Source of the DNA: Pirellulaceae bacterium
GTDB taxonomy: Bacteria > Planctomycetota > Planctomycetia > Pirellulales > Pirellulaceae
Length of the DNA stretch: 64,000 bases
Direction of reading: 5' to 3'
NCBI GenBank assembly: GCA_020852965.1
Contig: JADYZV010000048.1
Span: 1 to 64,000, forward strand
In this document: piece by piece, positions 57,796-64,000 of the stretch
How positions within the stretch are numbered: the stretch's first letter is position 1
Layout: every line of letters begins with the position of its first letter
Translations under genes and position numbers: made by a program
Notes under the pieces: model-generated
What the model was told of the DNA's origin: nothing
What the model saw: the letters and a program-made list of their open reading frames with translations, nothing else
Databases searched by the model: none

Positions 57796-58863
57796 CTATA
57801 CTCCTCCCAGTCTCGCGATATCAGCAGCCCAAGCTTCGAGCAGTGTGGCTTGGTTCGCATTGCGATTGACTTGTTCCGTGGCCAAGAGGCACCGGTCCCA
57901 GGCGGAAGTGGCCCCGCGCGAACCCGACTTCCAGTTTCTGCGGCAGGTTTCTACAGCCTGCGATAGATCGTTCTCGCCGCGCGGCAAAGCGCGCTCTGAC
58001 GACGCTGCGCTGAGGCTCAGCGACAACTCGCGATAAAAGCTGGCCGCAATGCGAAAGATCAACTTCAGCCGCTCGCGTTTGACACGCGCATCCTTCCCAG
58101 CCGCATCGACAATCGCCCCGCAGCTCTTGGCCAGTTCGATCAGCGGCAACTGCGGCTTTCCCAGATTCTCGAGCAGATGCCCGCGAAACTCATCCAACTC
58201 TGGGTCGACCAATAGTCGCGCTTCCGCCAAGCTTCCGCCCGCTTGGCTGGCCAACTGGAACGCGCGGTCAGCCGAATCGGTTAAACCAGTGCGCAGCAGC
58301 AAGGTCTGCAATTGCTCCACATCGAGCGGTTTGAACAGAATGGCTTGGCAGCGCGAGCGAATGGTAGGGAGCTGACGTTGCAGACTGGTTCCGAGCAGGA
58401 TCAGCAACGAACCTGCGGGGGGCTCCTCTAGTGTCTTGAGCAAGCAATTGGCCCCTTCGTTATTGAACGTATCGGCATCGTCGACGATAGCTATCTTGCG
58501 GCGTCCTCCGTAAGGTCGCATGCTGATGTCATGGCACAGGCCGGCGCGCATCCGCTTTTCACGCTCGCCGATCAGCAACTCGATCGGAATATTGGCCTTG
58601 TCGATCGGCTTGGACACACTCAGGAGGTCGGGGTGCGTTCCCGCATCGACTTGTACGCAGTCTTCACAATTCCCACAAGCCTCGAGCGACTGTGGCGGAG
58701 ATTGTCGGCAGAGCAAGCCCTTGGCCAGTAGGATTGCAAACGTCCGCTTGCCAATCCCTTCGGGACCTACAAACAGAAAGCTCGACGCCAGCCGACCGCT
58801 ATCGAGCGCGGTTTGGAACCATTGCTTTTGTTGTTGATGGCCCAACAGTGAATCCCACTGCAT
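57796..58863 (-). CDS. holB: DNA polymerase III subunit delta'
   Basis: 355 residues. Clamp-loader subunit. N-terminal AAA+ domain: SLLGHQQQKQWFQTAL, an altered Walker A FVGPEGIGKRTFA, the zinc-binding Cys cluster (LLCRQSP, CGNCEDCVQVD), IAIVDDADTFNNEGANCLLK and TLEEPPAGSLLILLGTS with PTIRSRCQAI. A helical C-terminal domain follows and is shorter in motif conservation. Single gene here; no tmk partner. Confidence 0.92.
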   Translation of the reverse strand: MQWDSLLGHQQQKQWFQTALDSGRLASSFLFVGPEGIGKRTFAILLAKGLLCRQSPPQSLEACGNCEDCVQVDAGTHPDLLSVSKPIDKANIPIELLIGEREKRMRAGLCHDISMRPYGGRRKIAIVDDADTFNNEGANCLLKTLEEPPAGSLLILLGTSLQRQLPTIRSRCQAILFKPLDVEQLQTLLLRTGLTDSADRAFQLASQAGGSLAEARLLVDPELDEFRGHLLENLGKPQLPLIELAKSCGAIVDAAGKDARVKRERLKLIFRIAASFYRELSLSLSAASSERALPRGENDLSQAVETCRRNWKSGSRGATSAWDRCLLATEQVNRNANQATLLEAWAADIARLGGV

Positions 58864-58902
58864 TCGGCTGCTCCTATTTCTCTAAAATCGTCCTCGATCG
58901 CT

Positions 58903-58990
58903 GTTATCCGTGCTCCGGCCTTGCCATCCGTGCGAGATTTTGTGTCACTATCTAGCACGGATAGCAAGACCGGAGCACGGATGGCAAGGC
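58903..58990. repeat. Two family I repeats in opposite orientation
   Basis: 58903-58935 (minus strand: CTCGCACGGATGGCAAGG + CCGGAGCACGGATAAC) and 58953-58990 (CTAGCACGGATAGCAAGA + CCGGAGCACGGATGGCAAGG). The pair could fold into a long hairpin upstream of holB. One more copy is at 24288. Confidence 0.7.
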
Positions 58991-59183
58991 CACTCTCTTG
59001 CACCCCACACTTCTGCGATACCATCAGATTCTTCTGAGGGCCAGCTCGAGAATGTCCGCTGGAGAGTGAAACTCGGTCAGTCGCTTTCGCCCCATGCCCC
59101 TTGGCCATCGCGCGAGTCAGTGGCACAATCTACGACAACTCCTTGCGTTGCGATACCCAGCATTATGACCTCCAGTCCCTGCC

Positions 59184-60164
59184 ATGTCCTCTCTACAGAC
59201 GAACCGACCGACAGGCAAGTGGATTGACTATTTGGGCTATATCGCTCTGCGCTGTGGGATCTGCGCGATCCAGTCGCTCTCGCTGGAAAGTTGCGACCGA
59301 GGGTGTCGCTTGCTAGCAGCCTTGTTGGCCGACTGGACCAAGATCCGCCGCGATCCGATCGACGCTAATTTGCAACTGGTTTACGGTCAACTCACGACAG
59401 AGCAACAAGCCTTGTTGCGCCGACAGATGTGGCATCACTTGCTGTTGATGATTTGTGAGATTGCCCATGCCCCACGCAAAATCCATCGCACCAACTGGCG
59501 CGATCATTTCTATTTGCGCGACAAAGACGCGATGTTTCAGTACATGATGGATGGGCGAGCCACGGTGTTGGTCACGGGGCACTTCGGCAATTTCGAAGTG
59601 GCCGGATATTTGGTGGGTTTGATTGGAACGCCGACCACCACCATCGCTCGGCCTTTGGACAATCCCTACGTCAATGATTTTTTCACCGAGTTTCGTTCGT
59701 TTGGTGGCAATCAGATATTGCCCAAAGAGGGGAGTTCGGCACGCGTGCAAGAGGTGCTCGACGCCGGAGGCACACTCACCCTGCTGGCCGACCAACATGC
59801 CGGGGCCAAGGGTTGCTGGGTTGACTTCTTTGGACATCCCACATCATGTCACAAAGCGCTTGCTTTGTTTGTGTTGTCTGCTCGCGCACCGATGGTCGTC
59901 AACTACACTCGGCGGTTGGGAAAGCCGCTTAGGTTCGAGATGGGCATGACCGGAGTCGCCGATCCCGCCGACCTGGATGCACCGCACGTTCCCGAGTACC
60001 TCGAATCGGTCACCGAGCTGACGGCTTGGTACAACCAGAAGTTGGAAGAAGCCATTCGCATGGCACCTGAGCAATACTGGTGGCTGCATCGCCGCTGGCG
60101 CGACGTCCCTCCCGCCCAACTCAAGCGAATCGAAGCTCGCCGACAAAAGAAAATCGGTCATTAG
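59184..60164 (+). CDS. Lipid A type lysophospholipid acyltransferase (LpxL/HtrB-like)
   Basis: 326 residues of the LPLAT superfamily, lipid A acyltransferase group. The catalytic motif appears as VTGHFGNFEVAGYLV (H-x4-E) near residue 133, followed by RPLDNPYVNDFFTEFR, LADQHAGAKGCWVDFFG and a C-terminal PEQYWWLHRRWRD. There is a weak amphipathic/hydrophobic N-terminal segment. Likely adds a secondary acyl chain to lipid A, or acylates a related lipid. With kdsD, kdsC and the Lpt-like gene it shows that this organism makes LPS. Not in an operon. A family H repeat begins eight bases past its stop. Confidence 0.9.
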   Translation: MSSLQTNRPTGKWIDYLGYIALRCGICAIQSLSLESCDRGCRLLAALLADWTKIRRDPIDANLQLVYGQLTTEQQALLRRQMWHHLLLMICEIAHAPRKIHRTNWRDHFYLRDKDAMFQYMMDGRATVLVTGHFGNFEVAGYLVGLIGTPTTTIARPLDNPYVNDFFTEFRSFGGNQILPKEGSSARVQEVLDAGGTLTLLADQHAGAKGCWVDFFGHPTSCHKALALFVLSARAPMVVNYTRRLGKPLRFEMGMTGVADPADLDAPHVPEYLESVTELTAWYNQKLEEAIRMAPEQYWWLHRRWRDVPPAQLKRIEARRQKKIGH

Positions 60165-60171
60165 CAGGAAT

Positions 60172-60199
60172 GTGGCCCGACGCTCCGCCGTCGGATCTA
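60172..60199 (-). repeat. Family H repeat after the acyltransferase gene
   Basis: AATGTGGCCCGACGCTCC + GCCGTCGGA, in the same orientation to the gene end as at 5572 and 35930. Confidence 0.7.
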
Positions 60200-60951
60200 G
60201 CCGTGAAACCGCCGATTTAAATAGCCCAGATTGCAGCGAAGCGGCCCCCCCCTTTGCCTTTAGCGGTGAAACCGCGGATTTAGATAGGATAACTTTGCAT
60301 TTAGCGGTGAAACCGCGGATTTGGATAGCCGAGGGTGGAGCGTAGCGCAACCCTCGGATAACCCACCTCCCACCTCCCATCTCCCCCCTCACCCCCGTTG
60401 CATTTAGCGGTGAAACCGCGGATTTCGATAGCCGAGGGTGGAGCGTAGCGGAACCCTCGGATAACGGCCCGACCCCGAATGCGGACGAGGAGAACACCCA
60501 ACAGAAAGCGGATCTGCACCGAGTCCGCAACCCACCGGTGTAAATGCCCAACCCCCGCATCGGACCACCCCAACCAATCAACCTTCAATCATCCCCCGCG
60601 CCATCTCCCGACTCCCCCCTCCCCCCCCTTTGCATTTAGCGGTGAAACCGCGGATTTCGATAGCCGAGGGTGGAGCGTAGCGAAACCCTCGGATAACAGC
60701 CCGACCCCGAATGCGGACGAGGAGAACACCCAACAGAAAGCGGATCTACGCCGAGTCCGCAACCCACCGGTGCAAATGCCCAACCCCCGCATCGGACCGC
60801 CCCAAACAATCAACCTTCAATCATCCCCCGCGCCCTCCATCATCGAGGCCTCAACGCCTTGCGCCCTCGAACGGCTCGCGTGCGCTGGTGAAATCCACCT
60901 CTCGGTCGCCCTGGGAGATGGATGATTGGGGAGGGTGTGTGGGCGCGGTTT
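60200..60951. repeat. Family D repeats and a 205-bp duplicated segment
   Basis: Family D unit: TTAGCGGTGAAACCGCGGAT followed by TTxGATAGCCGAGGGTGG and AGCGTAGCGxAACCCTCGG, with two hairpins (GCGGT/ACCGC and CCGAGGGT/ACCCTCGG). Copies near 60202, 60260, 60300, 60401 and 60634. The segments 60398-60602 and 60630-60834 are near-identical 205-bp direct repeats, each a family D unit plus about 145 bases. A diverged, inverted third copy is at about 62245-62451. No gene is seen. Confidence 0.85.
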
Positions 60952-61031
60952 CCTGGGGTTACGCTTGGCTCGCTGAGGCTCGCCGCGCTCCACCCCAGGC
61001 TATCCAAATCTGCGGTTCCACCGCTAAATGC
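60952..61031. repeat. Left 80-bp inverted repeat of the RAYT unit
   Basis: Matches the reverse complement of 62021-62100 in 76 of 80 positions. It ends in ...CACCGCTAAATGC, the family D hairpin, and is joined directly to the heptamer array. Confidence 0.9.
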
Positions 61032-61310
61032 CAAACGACCAATGACCAATGACCAACGACCAATGACCAATGACCAATGACCAATGACCAATGACAAATG
61101 ACCAATGACCAATGACCAATGACCAATGACCAATGACCAATGACCAATGACCAATGACCAATGACCAATGACCAATGACAAATGACCAATGACAAATGAC
61201 AAATGACCAATGACAAATGACAAATGACAAATGACAAATGACAAATGACAAATGACAAATGACAAATGACAAATGACAAATGACAAATGACAAATGACAA
61301 ATGACAAATG
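61031..61310 (+). repeat. Heptamer tandem array, 40 units (ACCAATG/ACAAATG)
   Basis: 280 bases exactly. Units are mostly ACCAATG on the left and ACAAATG on the right, with a mixed zone at about 61180-61215. The last base is next to the transposase stop codon (CTA, 61311-61313), with no gap. Confidence 0.95.
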
Positions 61311-61772
61311 CTAGCTCACGATATCTTCTTCAAACACGTAGGCGAGGTCATAAACGATGTTATGCCTATCGAGAAAATCGAGATACTCTTCTTGAAACGA
61401 TTTCGTTTTATGATGTTCGACTTGGTTGCGGATATAGTTTCGAACGCTCTCGGCCACAGACTGGCTCACGGAGAATGCGGCGTAGCCTTTTTGCCAATGG
61501 AACTTGCCGGTTATACGATTGGTTTCGTTGATCCAATGCGACGAGTTGGCTTTTAGGAGTCGGATGGTATCGGCAATGGCAAACGATGGATGGGTCTTGA
61601 GAAACAGGTGGATATGATCTTCAATCCCGCCGGCTTGCAGCAACGCTCCTTTGTGTTCTTTGACTTGATCGCCGATGATGGCAAACAACTCATCGCGCCA
61701 CGTGTCGGCCAACAATCGCTTGCGGTATTGGGTGCTGAAAATCACATGCACGAGTATGCCATGAAAAGACAT
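61311..61772 (-). CDS. tnpA: IS200-like/REP-associated tyrosine transposase
   Basis: 153 residues from the ATG at 61770-61772, with GGAGG placed nine bases upstream (GGAGGTTCCTCATG). Y1 HUH single-strand transposase: GILVHVIFSTQYRKRL at the N-terminus, AGGIEDHIHLFLKTHP with the HxH metal site, and RNYIRNQVEHHKTKSFQEEY with the catalytic Tyr. These features look intact. REP-associated (RAYT) types cut and move hairpin repeats. The open frame continues upstream of this ATG without a stop, through a repeat; the Shine-Dalgarno decides the start. Confidence 0.92.
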   Translation of the reverse strand: MSFHGILVHVIFSTQYRKRLLADTWRDELFAIIGDQVKEHKGALLQAGGIEDHIHLFLKTHPSFAIADTIRLLKANSSHWINETNRITGKFHWQKGYAAFSVSQSVAESVRNYIRNQVEHHKTKSFQEEYLDFLDRHNIVYDLAYVFEEDIVS

Positions 61773-61914
61773 GAGGAACCTCCAGTCGAGTGGTCTGCGA
61801 GCCGGGAAGAAACACCGCCTCCAATCATATCGATTCCGGCATTCCCAAAAAATCGGTTTGTGCACGAGCTGTCCCGATTTTGAGTTGGCAATAGACGAGT
61901 GATGGAAGCGCGTA

Positions 61915-61986
61915 CATTGCATTCTCCTTATTGCATTTCCCCCAGTCACATTCCACCCAGTCACATTCCTCCCTATTGCATCCTCC
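61915..61986 (-). repeat. Five 15-base repeats with Shine-Dalgarno-like cores
   Basis: Minus strand units: GGAGGATGCAATA, GGGAGGAATGTGACT, GGGTGGAATGTGACT, GGGGGAAATGCAATA, AGGAGAATGCAATG. Each joins a GGAGG-like string to an ATG. They lie 140-215 bases upstream of the transposase start. Confidence 0.7.
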
Positions 61987-62020
61987 TTGATCCACCACCC
62001 ATTTCGCATACTCCATAGTT

Positions 62021-62100
62021 GCATTTAGCGGTGAAACCGCGGATTTGGATAGCCTGGGGTGGAGCGCGGCGAGCGTTAGCGAGCCAAGCGTAACCCCAGG
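62021..62100. repeat. Right 80-bp inverted repeat of the RAYT unit
   Basis: Begins with the family D hairpin (GCATTTAGCGGTGAAACCGC) and contains GCCTGGGGTGG / CCACCCCAGG-type pairing. 76 of 80 match the left copy in inverse orientation. Confidence 0.9.
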
Positions 62101-63284
62101 ACACCGTGCCCTCCCCCCTCTCCCCATTTCTCCTTGTTGCATCAGCGACCGAGCGAGAGATTTCACCAGCGAGCGAGAGATGTTCGAAGGTCGCAGGCGT
62201 TGTTAGATCGATGAAGGAACGCGCCAGGAGTGATATTGCGCGCGGGACGATTGAACGATGATTGTTTGCGTTACTCCGATGCGCGAGTTGGGCATTAACG
62301 CCGATTGGGCATTAACGCCGGTGGGTTACGGACTCGGCGCAAATCCGTTTACTATTGGGCGTTTCTCTCGTCCGCGATCGGGTTCGGGCCGCCTTCCGAG
62401 GGTTCCGCTACGCTCCACCCTCGGCTATCAAAATCCGCGGTTCCACCGCTACAAACATCGATCGGCGATCAACGGAATATTGTCTCCATGTCTCCATGTC
62501 TCCTTGTCTCCATGTCTCCCACCTCGCCCCTTCTCTTTCCGTATTGGGCTGCGTAGACTTCTCGCCAACGCAACCCACGAGCCATCCTCGCTGGACATTC
62601 GGTAATTACGGAAGATTTTTAGACGACGGAGTGTCGAATCGACGACAAAAACCCGCCTGCCCCTCACTTGGGCCTGTAACTTATTCCAGTCGGACCACAT
62701 TCTCTCGATTTTCTTTACCAAACGCTTGACTTAATACACCTAGCGTTTAACTTAGACCCCCAGGATTGATTGTTATATCGCGAAAATTCGTCGCGAGGTC
62801 AGCAATCATCCCACGTGGAGTATTCCTCCTAAACCTCCGTGTTTGACAAATATATTGGCATTTAGACGTTTGCTGACTTGAGATTTGAGGGGTGACAGGG
62901 TGCTAGCCACAGGTTGTTTCGGAGCAGAAAAACCTGTCGCTTGTGCGCTGTTGGGACGACTGGCAGGCCAAAGATTTTCTGCAAGGCGGAATTGATTGGG
63001 CTGGCGCAATCGTCAAAATCGGCACACTTGAATGAGAGAATGGTAAAAATCGGCGCTGGCAAGACTTCCCAATCCCGAATTTCGAATTGAAATGGTGGAG
63101 AGGAAATTGCGGCCTAGCCGGAGGTTTTACCGCACAACGCATAAGTCAATTGTTTGTTCGTTTATCCGACCCTATCCATGGCCTAACCCTGATCCTGTTT
63201 GCCCCACGTTTCTTACTTGTTCCGACGCGCTGGTCGGCGACGAGGGGGAAAAAGGGTCACCTACCTTAAGAATGAGAACCAACT
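62101..63284. other. Non-coding region with decayed repeats
   Basis: Holds a twice-repeated GAGCGAGAGAT at about 62152-62180, a diverged inverted copy of the 205-bp segment (about 62245-62451, with the family D hairpin at its end) and an 8-base tandem repeat (TGTCTCCA, five units, 62481-62520). The part 62521-63284 shows no gene with family resemblance; short frames present there do not look real. Confidence 0.6.
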
Positions 63285-64000
63285 ATGAATCGTCGCACCC
63301 ATCGCAATCACAGTAGCAGCAAGACCCAGGCCCGCATCGCTCGTGTGAAGGACAAGCTGCAGAAGTTGCGCGATCGCGTGCGACGTAGTGCCGTCATGTT
63401 TTGGGAGCGCCGCCAAGCTCGTTTGACCTGGTGGCAGCAAGCCTTCCGTACGCCAATGGCGTCGGGCCGTTGGGTTTTCTCGCAATCGCGTACGTTATGG
63501 TCAGCCTTCTTGACGCTTCTGGGCTTAGCCCCATCGGGCCGCGCCCGCCTGCTCGCCCGCAGCAGCGACATTCGCGGCAACAAAGCCCGCAAGGCTGCCA
63601 GCCGTAATCATCTGATCCTGGAAGGCCTGGAGCAACGCCAACTTTTGGCTGGGGATTTGTATGTAGATAATCCAGTTGATTACATAGTCACAACGAACAA
63701 CGCTGGGGGGGCCGGTGCTGATCCAACTGATGAGGTGCGTTGGGTAGGCTTCAATGGTATCGATGACGGCGGTCTTGGGGATGATGTCGTTGGGTTGATT
63801 TACGGAACGGATGCCTTCGGGAGTATTCAAGATGCGATTAGCGCAGCGGCTCCCACTAACACCGTCAACGTGGCCCCTGGAACCTACGTTGAGAGTCTCA
63901 GCATCCCAACAGAACTGACCTTGTTGGGGCCGAACAGTGGTATCGCCGGTAATGGGGTCCGTGGAGCGGAGGCAAGCATTGTTGCGCCAGCGGCCGCCTT
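63285..64000 (+). CDS. Surface protein with LEPR-XLL-like leader and parallel beta-helix repeat (partial)
   Basis: Open from the ATG at 63285 to the window end (238 codons), so the protein is incomplete. The N-terminal 100 residues are strongly basic (NRRTHRNHSSSKTQARIARV), with a hydrophobic stretch (TLWSAFLTLLGLAPSG). Then comes LILEGLEQRQLLAGD, which matches the LEPR-XLL-type motif at the start of giant planctomycete surface proteins. After it, FGSIQDAISAAAPTNTVNVA and PGTYVESLSIPTELTLLGPN is the first coil of a right-handed parallel beta-helix (pectate-lyase-like). It is probably a large exported adhesin-like protein. Confidence 0.85.
   Translation, partial: MNRRTHRNHSSSKTQARIARVKDKLQKLRDRVRRSAVMFWERRQARLTWWQQAFRTPMASGRWVFSQSRTLWSAFLTLLGLAPSGRARLLARSSDIRGNKARKAASRNHLILEGLEQRQLLAGDLYVDNPVDYIVTTNNAGGAGADPTDEVRWVGFNGIDDGGLGDDVVGLIYGTDAFGSIQDAISAAAPTNTVNVAPGTYVESLSIPTELTLLGPNSGIAGNGVRGAEASIVAPAAA

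Larger units (their letters stand above)
60952..62100 (-). mobile_element. RAYT/IS200-type unit: inverted repeats, heptamer array, transposase
   Basis: Order: 80-bp inverted repeat, 40-unit heptamer array, tnpA (minus), a 15-base repeat upstream of it, 80-bp inverted repeat. The ends belong to family D, which is scattered around the unit, in the way that REP sequences surround a REP-associated tyrosine transposase. Confidence 0.7.

Noticed and set aside
60840..61307. Long minus-strand open frames encoding a repeated LVIGHWS/FVICHLS heptapeptide
   Set aside because: They are the translation of the heptamer DNA array, which is open in all frames because the 7-base unit contains no stop; there is no start context or homology.
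62449..62721. 90-residue minus-strand frame in the decayed repeat region
   Set aside because: Its C-terminal part is translation of the 8-base tandem repeat at 62481-62520, and the remainder has no recognisable homology.

Overview
The window looks like a chromosomal segment of a planctomycete, most likely of the Pirellulales. The grounds are gene families typical of that group: a DUF1559 pseudopilin-like protein, a PSD1/DUF1549/DUF1553 cytochrome protein paired with a DUF1501 protein, a DUF1080 protein, a PEP-CTERM protein, a large surface protein with a LEPR-XLL-like leader at the right edge, and many secreted or lipoprotein genes of unknown function. Complete housekeeping genes (rpsA, rpsR, holB, metF, dcd, rpiB, dus, tadA) show that this is core chromosome. 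No tRNA, rRNA or CRISPR array was recognised.

Layout. 0.1-5.2 kb: RND efflux pump and its membrane-fusion adaptor (minus). 5.6-14.2 kb: small secreted protein, PEP-CTERM protein, DUF1559 protein, two membrane proteins (one a degenerate M50-like protease homologue), a TolC-like lipoprotein and a 4HBT thioesterase. 14.6-24.3 kb: ABC-F ATPase, rpiB, rpsA, Uma2 nuclease-like gene, vWA protein, dcd, LON-domain protein and a 4-TM protein. 24.3-31.1 kb: one large single-module reducing type I polyketide synthase (KS-AT-DH-ER-KR-ACP). 31.4-43.3 kb: FtsX-type permease, an SppA-like protein without its catalytic dyad, a LemA-like protein, the cluster rpsR / thioesterase / prenyltransferase-fold protein, dus, a Met-rich secreted protein and a DUF2062 protein. 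43.7-48.7 kb: an LPS operon (kdsD, kdsC, giant LptC/LptA-like protein). A lipid A type acyltransferase at 59.2 kb fits the same outer-membrane theme. 48.9-58.9 kb: DUF1501/PSD1 pair, mutarotase, metF, CBM9-like protein, tadA, DUF1080, VanZ and holB. 60.2-62.5 kb: an IS200/RAYT-type transposase inside a dense array of repeats. 63.3 kb to the end: the start of a surface protein.

The most unusual content lies between the genes. At least seven dispersed repeat families occupy the intergenic spaces. Several are short hairpins whose stems differ between copies while pairing is kept. There are also six tandem arrays with a 7-base unit (5 to 40 units), five of which touch or lie within a few bases of a start or stop codon, and two long perfect palindromes set inside clusters of the hairpin repeat. 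The transposase unit has 80-bp inverted ends and a 40-unit heptamer array that begins at its stop codon. Together these suggest a REP/RAYT-like intergenic repeat economy that would merit a genome-wide survey.

Start codons were re-evaluated by Shine-Dalgarno position. Several genes appear to use TTG or GTG. All functional names rest on motif recognition by eye; no database search was possible.
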